From positions 1 through 64,000 of the forward strand of contig JAFUKL010000010.1 of assembly GCA_017473615.1 (NCBI GenBank): a DNA stretch of 64,000 nt. Reading direction: 5' to 3'. Within the stretch, counting starts at the first letter, position 1; every line of letters begins with the position of its first letter. Of this stretch, positions 55,084 through 63,490 are shown piece by piece. This DNA comes from Muribaculaceae bacterium. GTDB taxonomy: Bacteria > Bacteroidota > Bacteroidia > Bacteroidales > Muribaculaceae. The notes below the pieces were generated by a model. That model searched no databases and was not told where the DNA came from. It was given only the letters and a program-made list of their open reading frames with translations. Position numbers and translations under genes: made by a program.

Positions 55084-55842
55084 ATGAAACGTAAATTATT
55101 ATTACTCATGGTAGGAGCTGCGGTTGCGTTTTGTTCTTTAGCGGATAACGTTACCGATAAGGGTTACGAAGTACTCAACGTGTGGGGTACAATTATCATT
55201 AATGACGGGAACAGTATGCTGACGAAAGGACAAATAGTCAGCGATGACGACCAACTTTTCTCTGACCGCGAATCCCGATTCAAAATAAAAAAAGAGTCCA
55301 AGGCTCTGACATTACGACTTACCGGGAAAAGTTCGGTTAAAGAACTTATCGAAAAAGTACCGAACAAATATGAAAATGTCATTACCAATATCCAAAAAAA
55401 TCTTCGTAAAGCAAGAAGAGCCAATCATGACGTTTACGGAGTGGTAACAATGGAAACAGAACTCGACAGTCTTGAATTATCTGAAAACGAAGGATTCGTA
55501 TTATGCGAAGAAGATTCTATCGGTAACTTGAACGTTATTTTTATACGTCATGGCATGGAACAACCGCAAATGTACACATTAGATGCCAACATGTACATAT
55601 ATTTGCTGAAAATGGCAATCATCACTGCACAAGGATATGATTATGCCTACAATGCCGAGACATCAAGTATCTATGCCGTTCTTTGGAAACCGTTGGAAAA
55701 ATTCTTCAAGCCGGGTGACACTATTCTGATGCAGATACCGGAAAGCCTTTCAGGATTTGTAATGGATGAAATTCCGCTCAATAGCGACCTGAGAATGCAA
55801 GATGTTTACAATATATTCAACATGAGTGAAACCGAATATTAG
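55084..55842 (+). CDS. Exported protein of unknown function in the caspase island
   Basis: A 252-residue secreted protein: signal peptide MKRKLLLLMVGAAVAFCSLA, then a beta-rich segment with GTIIINDGNSMLTKGQIVSDDDQL that resembles the FecR/SH3-like 'gvV.vnG..l.kGd.l.ddd.i' pattern, a basic helix (ITNIQKNLRKARRANHD) and a C-terminal domain ending AVLWKPLEKFFKPGDTILMQIPESL. No catalytic motif was recognised. It closes the rightward half, 5 nt after the CHASE2 gene, and is followed by the shared terminator. Confidence 0.65.
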   Translation: MKRKLLLLMVGAAVAFCSLADNVTDKGYEVLNVWGTIIINDGNSMLTKGQIVSDDDQLFSDRESRFKIKKESKALTLRLTGKSSVKELIEKVPNKYENVITNIQKNLRKARRANHDVYGVVTMETELDSLELSENEGFVLCEEDSIGNLNVIFIRHGMEQPQMYTLDANMYIYLLKMAIITAQGYDYAYNAETSSIYAVLWKPLEKFFKPGDTILMQIPESLSGFVMDEIPLNSDLRMQDVYNIFNMSETEY

Positions 55843-55866
55843 ATTAGTCATTCTCTGATAATAAAT

Positions 55867-55907
55867 AAATGAGCTGAGTCTAAATTTATTTTTGGCTCAG
55901 CTCATTT
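55867..55907. terminator. Bidirectional terminator at the centre of the island
   Basis: Perfect 12-bp arms AAATGAGCTGAG (55867-55878) and CTCAGCTCATTT (55896-55907); A/T-rich on both sides. It stands between the convergent halves of the island. Confidence 0.8.
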
Positions 55908-55966
55908 AGGTTTATAAGAATTGACAAGATGCAAGACATTGGAATTTAACCATATAGGTTTATATA

Positions 55967-56872
55967 TTACTTTCTTATCGTTATCTCTTTTCTTATTACT
56001 TGCATGTGTTTATCACGATTACGACTCTTTATCAACCAATTCTGCATACTATCAAAATTCACTTCACGCGGTTTGGAATAAGTCGTTTTACCATAATTTA
56101 CTTTACCTCCCTCACGGTCTATAGGGTGAGCAAACTCATTGGGCGAAAATATTATATACATCCTGTTATACTCTATTTCCTTATCTGTGTACATTATATA
56201 TTCATCCACAAAATTAATGTCATCACCTTCGTTTATCTTTTTCGGTGCAAAAAACATGTAATCCTTATTTGCTTCCACATAATACGACATTTCCGGAACC
56301 CTATTATAGGGTAATATACGAGAAGAAACGCCGTCTTCACCCATCAAATAAACAGCTAAATAGCCATTTACAGGAGAATGAAAAGTGAGATAATACTGAT
56401 CCCCGGTCTTAAATTCGTTATCTTCAAGGCGTTTATCCATTCCGTTCTTTAACAAGCATGCCTTAATGTCGATTTCGGCAGCATTTATTTCACGTATAGT
56501 ACCACACACTTTTACGGTTATATAACGTAATCCGTCTTCTCCGATAACATCTCTTATAAATTCAGGAGCTTTAGTGTCACCGAGCCATTCACCGCGCACA
56601 TCACTCATACCCAACGAACGAAACTCCGATTTTCCGCCTTTCATCACTGTAATGTTGGTCTGTTCTATCAATGTACCGAAATTATCGGCAAGAATTTTCA
56701 CCTTAGCACGCTGAATCGCCTTCAGTCGAGCCTCTTTCAACGATTCATTGTCCGACATCACATAAGTATATTCATCACTCACGTTCTTCTGCCGCTGTGC
56801 ATGCACATTGAAAACCATTCCAATTGTACATATCACACCAAGCAATATTTTTACTACCATTTTCATAATCAT
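55967..56872 (-). CDS. DUF4384-domain exported protein
   Basis: A 301-residue secreted protein: signal peptide (VVKILLGVICTIGMVFNVHAQ), an N-terminal LPP20/FlgT-like module (ESLKEARLKAIQRAKVKILADNFGTLIEQTNITVMKGG) and a C-terminal DUF4384 domain (FKTGDQYYLTFHSPVNGYLAVYLMGEDGVSSRILPYNRVP ... YIIFSPNEF). DUF4384 proteins often accompany caspase-like peptidases and serine/threonine kinases, and that is the case here: the caspase gene ends 15 nt upstream on the same strand. Function unknown. Confidence 0.8.
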   Translation of the reverse strand: MIMKMVVKILLGVICTIGMVFNVHAQRQKNVSDEYTYVMSDNESLKEARLKAIQRAKVKILADNFGTLIEQTNITVMKGGKSEFRSLGMSDVRGEWLGDTKAPEFIRDVIGEDGLRYITVKVCGTIREINAAEIDIKACLLKNGMDKRLEDNEFKTGDQYYLTFHSPVNGYLAVYLMGEDGVSSRILPYNRVPEMSYYVEANKDYMFFAPKKINEGDDINFVDEYIMYTDKEIEYNRMYIIFSPNEFAHPIDREGGKVNYGKTTYSKPREVNFDSMQNWLIKSRNRDKHMQVIRKEITIRK

Positions 56873-56887
56873 CTTTTATTTTATTAA

Positions 56888-59563
56888 TCACCTTACGTCC
56901 ATCGTTTGCCATGAGGTCGACATTTCTGTAGACACACTCATTGTAGGTGTCTGTTCATGTTTCATCTCATCAGCTTTAAGATAAACTTCTTTCTTAACAT
57001 ACTCAAACAATTCTCCCATCGTTATATTTCCCGACGTCTCTTTCAATTTTTTCAGTAAGAAATAAGTAAACAACCCATGCGGCTGTTCATCATGAGGCTT
57101 AGCATATTGTTTGCCTGAGCATGCCGTAAAGACCATCATATTACCCTTTGGCGCACTTTCTCTCGGTTTGATTAATGTTCCTCGAGCAGCATACAAAGAA
57201 TGACCCGATCTGCTTACTCCACCAAAACAACAATCAAGATATACATCTATGCGCTTTGCTCCGGTAGAGCCTAAAGTACTATATAAAGAATTGATGGGTA
57301 TAGAAAATTCAAAACTACCCATTACACCGTCCTTGGGCAAGAAAAATGCCTCACCGGTCTCTAAATTGGGTACTCCATGACCTGAATAATAAACCACTCC
57401 CCTTGCTTCCGGTCCTACAACACTTAATACATTCGAAAAATGCTCTATTTTCTTCACCATGGTCGCATAACTTGCATCTGCAACAAACTCGATATTCTTG
57501 GCAGGAATACCAAGCACATTCACACAGTAATTTTTAAACGAAGTTCCATCATTGATTGCATGCGGCACTTTATCACTATTATCATAATTTTCATTACTGA
57601 TAATTAAAGCATAGGCATTCTCATTTACCAAAGAATCAGGAATTTCAGGAACATTCACATCTACATCACTTACTTTACCCACAAGAACGTTACCTCCGCC
57701 TCCTCCATCTATAATCAGACCGCCTTGTGCGGAGATCTTACCAACATTAATACCGGTAAGAATCACCGGATCTATTTTCACATCCACATTCACATAACTC
57801 AACTGGTTGCTGACTGAATACTCATAAGACAATCCTGAATTATTAGAATAGAACGTAAGCCCAGTCAACATCAAAGTATCACTTACGACATCATATTGAG
57901 GTTCTGTAACTTTAACGTTGTTGGCATACCAATCCGACTTAAAATTCTCTGCTTGTTTATCCGAAACGGGAACCCTTATAAGCATATCGCCCATCAGATA
58001 TTTTATCAAAAAAGTTTCATTATCGGCATCATACCCCGCCAATTTAATATCTCTTACCTGACTTGCAATATTTCCTTTATACATATCTATATATTCCTTT
58101 TTTGCCTCATTGATAAGCTCTCGTTCCTTGTTTATGCGCTCAACACCGTTAATACGCTCATTGTAATCGGCAGTCTTTTCAAATGTACCCTTTTCAAGCC
58201 ATAAAGCAAGGCGCTCTTTCACATAACCTCGTGCAAAATAAGAAAACACAGGTACGCCATAGCTTGTAAGCATCGGCACCTCATCCGAATCGTTGTGGAT
58301 GTTCTTCATATCCGTTTTTGCCTCACCGGTTTTCTGAACTGCTCCATTGGAATTCGCCGCTCCGGTTAACGCACCGTTACCAATCAACACCTTCAAGTTC
58401 TCTGCCACAGCCAAAGCATCATCTTTCTTTTTAAGTAATGAATAGGTATCGATTAATGCATCATAATACTGTTTTTCGTTGGGTTCTCTCTTTACAGCCA
58501 GTTCAAACATCTGCGCAGCATTTTCCAAATATGGAATAAGTTCCGGCATAGGATTACCTCGTACATCTCGCTTTCCATTCTTCATCTCATCCACAACATA
58601 GTTGTAACAAGAACGCCCGTACAAAGTAATGCCGTTGATATTATTCTCGTCAATATTATACAACTGCTCGCTCAACAGCATGCACGAATGAAAATCTTCC
58701 TTTAATTCGGCTATTCTCGCCTTAATATCGAGAATCTCATATCGGTTCACTCCGAGAGTTTCATACGTTATCATATAATACTCTGCCTGAATGGCATTGC
58801 GAGTCTTGATATGATGCTCTATTATTTCCTTATAGAGTCTTACATCTTTAGGGTATTTTTGAACACCGTTCATCAATGTGTAAATACGGTAGTTGTCATG
58901 CCCGGTATATCCGTAACATTTACTCAAATAGAAAAATACTGTCTGTTCATATTTTTCGTTGTTATTCATGTTCAGATAATCATTGAACAATGTTATCGCC
59001 GTCTTGAAATCTTTTGCGTTATATTTATCGGCTGCTACAAAATACACCAAATCGGAATAATTTGACGGAAAAGAGAATACTTCATCCTTAAAAAATGAAG
59101 ACTTAGGCATCATCACATATTTTTCCAACAATTCAGCCGATTTAGCTACGTTTTTATTCATACTGAAGTACACTCCTCCCTCATACAATTTAAGATGCAA
59201 TGACCTTAGTCTCTCTTTAACATTGTTAAGCCCTGCAATCTCTGAAGTGTCACCAAGCACGTCAAAATAACCTGAATAACATTCGCTGAGTGCATTGTAC
59301 ATAGCAGCTGAATCACATGCAGTTCCTTGTGATAAAAACGCATTATATTTTACATACAGGCTGTCGGCAATTTCCGATTTTGACTTCGGGATAATCTTCA
59401 CTGTATCTTCCGTATGCTCTTTTTCTGCATAGTCGGAACCTGTCGAACCGTTTTTCTTAGCGAGGTGCTGCGCATCCATTACTGCCATGCTTGCCATGAG
59501 CAATAATATTAACAAGCTGTAGACACGTACTTTTTTCATCTTAAATTTATTATGTATTTTCAA
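56888..59563 (-). CDS. Exported TPR-caspase (peptidase C14 family)
   Basis: An 891-residue protein. A signal peptide follows an alternative start at Met9 (MKKVRVYSLLILLLMASMAVMDAQ). TPR-like helices occupy about 80-400; a linker/beta domain (about 500-640) leads to a C14 caspase-like domain from about 650 (YALIISNENYDNSDKVPHA). Catalytic His729 in VVYYSGHG and Cys779 in YLDCCFGG are both present, as is the substrate-pocket region FTACSGKQYAKP. An active peptidase is therefore plausible, in the periplasm rather than the cytoplasm. Substrate and trigger are unknown. Co-directional with the DUF4384 gene 15 nt downstream. Confidence 0.88.
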   Translation of the reverse strand: MKIHNKFKMKKVRVYSLLILLLMASMAVMDAQHLAKKNGSTGSDYAEKEHTEDTVKIIPKSKSEIADSLYVKYNAFLSQGTACDSAAMYNALSECYSGYFDVLGDTSEIAGLNNVKERLRSLHLKLYEGGVYFSMNKNVAKSAELLEKYVMMPKSSFFKDEVFSFPSNYSDLVYFVAADKYNAKDFKTAITLFNDYLNMNNNEKYEQTVFFYLSKCYGYTGHDNYRIYTLMNGVQKYPKDVRLYKEIIEHHIKTRNAIQAEYYMITYETLGVNRYEILDIKARIAELKEDFHSCMLLSEQLYNIDENNINGITLYGRSCYNYVVDEMKNGKRDVRGNPMPELIPYLENAAQMFELAVKREPNEKQYYDALIDTYSLLKKKDDALAVAENLKVLIGNGALTGAANSNGAVQKTGEAKTDMKNIHNDSDEVPMLTSYGVPVFSYFARGYVKERLALWLEKGTFEKTADYNERINGVERINKERELINEAKKEYIDMYKGNIASQVRDIKLAGYDADNETFLIKYLMGDMLIRVPVSDKQAENFKSDWYANNVKVTEPQYDVVSDTLMLTGLTFYSNNSGLSYEYSVSNQLSYVNVDVKIDPVILTGINVGKISAQGGLIIDGGGGGNVLVGKVSDVDVNVPEIPDSLVNENAYALIISNENYDNSDKVPHAINDGTSFKNYCVNVLGIPAKNIEFVADASYATMVKKIEHFSNVLSVVGPEARGVVYYSGHGVPNLETGEAFFLPKDGVMGSFEFSIPINSLYSTLGSTGAKRIDVYLDCCFGGVSRSGHSLYAARGTLIKPRESAPKGNMMVFTACSGKQYAKPHDEQPHGLFTYFLLKKLKETSGNITMGELFEYVKKEVYLKADEMKHEQTPTMSVSTEMSTSWQTMDVR

Positions 59564-59665
59564 TTCTTTTATAAACCGCTCAATAACCCGATACCCTTTT
59601 CGTCCGCACTTAGTTTTATTTATTCAATAATTATCGAGCTGCTTCCTATTTTCATTAATGAATAT

Positions 59666-59712
59666 CTTTTCCGGATGTCAGGTGAGAGTATTTGTCCCGA
59701 CTTCCGGAAAAG
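59666..59712. terminator. Hairpin between WD40/OmpA-like and caspase genes
   Basis: Ten-bp perfect arms CTTTTCCGGA (59666-59675) and TCCGGAAAAG (59703-59712), extended by GTC/GAC. On the minus strand it can terminate or attenuate transcripts from the WD40/OmpA-like gene before the caspase gene; on the plus strand it has the better T tract (ATTTTTATC). Confidence 0.6.
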
Positions 59713-59784
59713 ATTTTTATCATCATAACAATCTTATTTACAGCAATACACTCTTGCTAATAAATAAGTCAATATTAGCATTTC

Positions 59785-61875
59785 TTATTTTTTATTCATT
59801 TGTTCCTTAAATGTATCAACGAACTTCAACGATACCTTGATACGACGGAACGCGCTGCCTTTCTCCTTGGAAACTTCCACATTATACTTATATTCAACAG
59901 GAGATGCAGAATTGTTAAATGAACCTTTATTCAAATAATCACCGACACCTATCGCACGAACCAATGCCAATTCTTCATTTGAAGTTATGCCCTTTGACTT
60001 GGTTACGGTCATTGTTGTCAATTCACCGTCTTGAGTAGCAAGTTGGTTTTCTATTTCACCATACTCACCATTATATCTCAATTTACCGCGTATCGGTGTA
60101 GCATCAGCAGAACCGGTCACGTTGATGACTACCTTGCTGCAATCGTTCAAATACTTGGCAAAATCTTCCTTCATTGATTTTTCCACGATATTCAGCATTT
60201 GACTTGCCGCATTTGACTCCGATGCCACATACTTACCTGCCTTGAAATCGTCGCGTTCACTGAATTCCTCTTCAACCTGATACTGATAATTAACGTTATA
60301 ATTCAATATCTTGTTACCATCGGCATCATAATCCTCCTCTACTTCAGTACTTACCGTGATGTGAGTATGGTCAGTCAACAAATTCTCAGTCTTAGCTTGT
60401 TCAAGGATTTCTTGTTTCATCGTCTCAAGCTTAGCAGCCTCCAAGTTGGCAAGCTGTATAACTTCCATAGGAACGAAATCGCTCTGCTCAAATGTGATTT
60501 TCTCACGACTGCGATTGTCATACATATACACCTTGCCGGTATGCTTATTACGAGCTTCGGTATAGATTACTTCAAATTTGTCTTCAGCATCAAGACCATA
60601 AATCGTATTGAAGAACTCGATATCATTAATGCTGTTCAAATCGTTCAAGTCAGCCGACGGAATATTCAAATAAATAGACGGCATATTGTCAAAATCGACA
60701 ACAAGAGACTGGTTCTTATCCACATAGTTACCGAATCTTGCACCGGATTCATTAATTCTGTTTCCCGCCATTTGAGAAACGATGTCATACTCTAACTGTA
60801 ACGCAACATTAGCACGGTTTTCATCTGTTACGCGCTTGCGATATTCATCTTCTGTTTCATCATTGCGTTTTCCCGCCCACTCATTCAGAGCCAAGCCAAG
60901 TGCTACATTCATATCCATTGTATGATAACGCTCTATGTCATACATAGGATATACGCCGAAGTAATCGGATTTAACAAGTAACAATTCATCCTTGTTTTCA
61001 GAGTTTTGCAACAAATCCAATGCCAGCAAATCCTTTCCGTCCACCCCTATGATGTAATCAATCTTTGACGTAAGCAAGTTAAGCATTTCAAACTTTTCTC
61101 CTGCGTTAACTATCAAATATTTACCCTGAGTGAAATAACGACAATTTAATGCGCCGCGAATAGGTGCATAGGATTTCTTTTCCTTCAAATCGTTAGCGCT
61201 GAAAGTCTTCACGCTCCCATCGGCGAGTAGTACCGCAAATTCACGATAATTATCGGAGAAGTCTATATCGATAACTTGCTGACCGAAGTTCAACACTTTA
61301 CGGCTTGCCCCCCTTTCCACATTGAAAATTTCAACTTTATCGCCCTCAAGCATCAAAGCAACATTTGCCTGCTTGTTAAGCAAAATTTTGCTTGGAGTTC
61401 CGGCTAATTGAACCGACCATTTAAGTTTATTCTTCACTTTCTGATCGGTAACCACCTTATTTAAATTTTTGTCCTTTGTATATACAAGAACATAAGTTCC
61501 ATCCGGCGAATACGCTAATTTCTCTATTTGGTTCTTCTCCTTGGTTTTGAAGAACTCGCCAATCTCTTCTTTCTTATACGGATTCCACAATTTCACTCTT
61601 TTATCATCACAGTAAAGGACTTCACCTGTCAACAACGGCGTCAACGTCCATTTTACCGGCTTAAAGAATTCAAACTGAGCACCGGAATAGGTGTATAATT
61701 CACCCTTTTGATTTGCTCCGCACACAAAATAAAGATTATTCTGCGCTTCAACAAACGGCTGTTTGTTCCTAACTTTCATCAAGCTGTCTGCCGGTAGCAA
61801 TTCCTGCGCAAACATACAAGCAGGCGCACCGCAAAATAAAGATACCACAAGTACGCTCAAAAACCTTTTATTCAT
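59785..61875 (-). CDS. Exported WD40-like propeller protein with OmpA-like C-terminus
   Basis: A 696-residue protein. Signal peptide (to about 23, CMFAQ). Residues 40-330 form WD40-like repeats (EKLAYSPDGTYVLVYTKD, IDIDFSDNYREFAVLLADGSVKTFS). A middle segment (350-480) is helical, followed by Glu-rich coil (TMKQEILEQAKTENLL). The C-terminal 120 residues carry an OmpA-like pattern: VVINVTGSADATPI, NEELALVRAIGVGDYLNKG and AFRRIKVSLKFVD. That suggests peptidoglycan attachment. Catalytic residues are absent. It lies upstream of the caspase gene on the same strand, separated by a hairpin. Confidence 0.7.
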   Translation of the reverse strand: MNKRFLSVLVVSLFCGAPACMFAQELLPADSLMKVRNKQPFVEAQNNLYFVCGANQKGELYTYSGAQFEFFKPVKWTLTPLLTGEVLYCDDKRVKLWNPYKKEEIGEFFKTKEKNQIEKLAYSPDGTYVLVYTKDKNLNKVVTDQKVKNKLKWSVQLAGTPSKILLNKQANVALMLEGDKVEIFNVERGASRKVLNFGQQVIDIDFSDNYREFAVLLADGSVKTFSANDLKEKKSYAPIRGALNCRYFTQGKYLIVNAGEKFEMLNLLTSKIDYIIGVDGKDLLALDLLQNSENKDELLLVKSDYFGVYPMYDIERYHTMDMNVALGLALNEWAGKRNDETEDEYRKRVTDENRANVALQLEYDIVSQMAGNRINESGARFGNYVDKNQSLVVDFDNMPSIYLNIPSADLNDLNSINDIEFFNTIYGLDAEDKFEVIYTEARNKHTGKVYMYDNRSREKITFEQSDFVPMEVIQLANLEAAKLETMKQEILEQAKTENLLTDHTHITVSTEVEEDYDADGNKILNYNVNYQYQVEEEFSERDDFKAGKYVASESNAASQMLNIVEKSMKEDFAKYLNDCSKVVINVTGSADATPIRGKLRYNGEYGEIENQLATQDGELTTMTVTKSKGITSNEELALVRAIGVGDYLNKGSFNNSASPVEYKYNVEVSKEKGSAFRRIKVSLKFVDTFKEQMNKK

Positions 61876-61983
61876 TTTATATAATATTGTTTAAATTGCA
61901 TAATTAATCATGCGTGTTAATATAAGAAATTCCTAATAAATTTTAATATCCGATGTTTTTCGTCGTTATTTCATTAATTATTG

Positions 61984-61991
61984 CAAATATA
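61984..61991 (-). promoter_or_regulatory. -7 box (TATATTTG) of the WD40/OmpA-like gene
   Basis: TATATTTG on the minus strand, about 109 nt upstream of the ATG at 61875; no clear -33 box. Confidence 0.4.
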
Positions 61992-62022
61992 CGAACATAA
62001 TTATGCTTATCTCCTATAATGT

Positions 62023-63429
62023 TCAGGTTTTACCCCCCCGATTCACATTTTTTAACACTACTAATTCTATATACGTTGTTTCAAACCCTTTTACACTATA
62101 TTTTCCCGATGCTCTGAGTCCCGGTATCCATATTACATCATCACCGGCACATAGCAACCACGCCTCGCGTTTCTGTCTTTCAGAGTATTTTGCATCGGCA
62201 AACAGGTCACTTACCAATTTTGAACCTTTCATACCATACGGTTGTATCCTATCCCCTCTCACCCATTTTCTTAAAGTCAACACAGGATAATCACTCAAAA
62301 TACGCTCACTCAAAGCTATGGTGTTTTTCCCATCTACACCGGATATTCGCCCATTCTCATCAGTCTCTTTCACCACCCTGCGCACCGCAATCATTGAATT
62401 CGTTTCCGGCTTTTCCAGCATTTTCAAAAGAGCCACATCCATTTCAGTCTCTGTTTCAGCAGTTTTTTCAAGCGAGAAAATCTCTATCCTGCCCCTACCG
62501 ATAACCGCCTCATGGCTTTGAGATAAAAACCGTTTCCCCAATGATTTCTCATCCAAGCAAGCAGCATATATGCCATAAGCCTGCTCCGAATTAAAACTAA
62601 AAAGCCTTAATATCTCATAGAGAGCCGTAACTCCGGCTTCACGTTCCAAGTCATTCATCAATGATAAATCAACGACCGAAATATCTCGGTCAAAAGAGCA
62701 ATAGTTCTTCCTTAACTCATTCACCTTCACCTTATAGAGAGCATTACACCCCTGAAGATTTTGCAATGTACGCGACATTCCGGCACTGAAATCAGGGAAC
62801 AATTCATTTATTGCAGGGATAAGCACATTACGTATTTTGTTACGTTTAAAATCATTCTCACGATTGGTACTATCTACCACATAATTTTGATTGCAAGCAC
62901 GCAAATAAGTCTCTATATCTTCACGCGTAACACAAAGTAATGGACGCACTATATATCCGTTGCGAGGTTTTATTCCGGCAAGCCCATTAATGCCCGAACC
63001 GCGCAATAAATTCAAGAAAAAAGTCTCTACATTATCGTCATGATGATGCGCCACTGCTATACACTTTGCTCCTATACTGCTACGCTCTTCCTCAAACCAT
63101 GCATAACGCAATTCGCGGCAAGCCATCTCGGTCGATACCTTATGTTCCCGCTCATATTCATACACATTGAAATGCTTTATCTTTAGCGGAACATTTAACG
63201 ATGCACACAAATGCTTTGTAAAAGCCTCATCCCTATCGGCCTCCTCTCCACGCAGACCGAAATTACAATGCAAAGCACGACAATTTACTCCAATCGACAA
63301 TAGCACTCGCAGTAAAGCAACAGAGTCGGCGCCACCACTCAATGCAACTGTCACCGTATCGCCTGCAGCAGCCAATCCGTTAACTTTGGCATAATACTTA
63401 ACTCTTTCGACAAATTCATTTGCGTCCAT
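62023..63429 (-). CDS. tilS: tRNA(Ile)-lysidine synthetase
   Basis: TilS modifies C34 of tRNA-Ile(CAU) to lysidine so it reads AUA. The product has the PP-loop SGGADSVALLR (31 on), the family motifs ALHCNFGLRGEEADRDE, VAHHHDDNVETFFLNLLRGSGINGLAG, VDSTNRENDFKRNKIRNVLIP, and a C-terminal TilS substrate-binding domain (VRGDRIQPYGMKGSKLVSDLFADAKYSERQK). ATG 63429 (MDANEFVERVK) was chosen: the upstream frame lies in the divergent pheS region and beyond the TATCTTTG box at 63434-63441. That box ends 4 nt from the ATG, so the message may be leaderless. Confidence 0.92.
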   Translation of the reverse strand: MDANEFVERVKYYAKVNGLAAAGDTVTVALSGGADSVALLRVLLSIGVNCRALHCNFGLRGEEADRDEAFTKHLCASLNVPLKIKHFNVYEYEREHKVSTEMACRELRYAWFEEERSSIGAKCIAVAHHHDDNVETFFLNLLRGSGINGLAGIKPRNGYIVRPLLCVTREDIETYLRACNQNYVVDSTNRENDFKRNKIRNVLIPAINELFPDFSAGMSRTLQNLQGCNALYKVKVNELRKNYCSFDRDISVVDLSLMNDLEREAGVTALYEILRLFSFNSEQAYGIYAACLDEKSLGKRFLSQSHEAVIGRGRIEIFSLEKTAETETEMDVALLKMLEKPETNSMIAVRRVVKETDENGRISGVDGKNTIALSERILSDYPVLTLRKWVRGDRIQPYGMKGSKLVSDLFADAKYSERQKREAWLLCAGDDVIWIPGLRASGKYSVKGFETTYIELVVLKNVNRGGKT

Positions 63430-63433
63430 GTGG

Positions 63434-63461
63434 CAAAGATACATTTTTTTTGTTAACTTTG
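63434..63461. promoter_or_regulatory. Divergent -7 boxes of tilS and pheS
   Basis: TATCTTTG on the minus strand (63441-63434) for tilS and TAACTTTG on the plus strand (63454-63461) for pheS, 12 bp apart. -33 boxes are not obvious for either. Confidence 0.55.
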
Positions 63462-63490
63462 CGCCATTGAAATTTTTACTTGCAATCACA

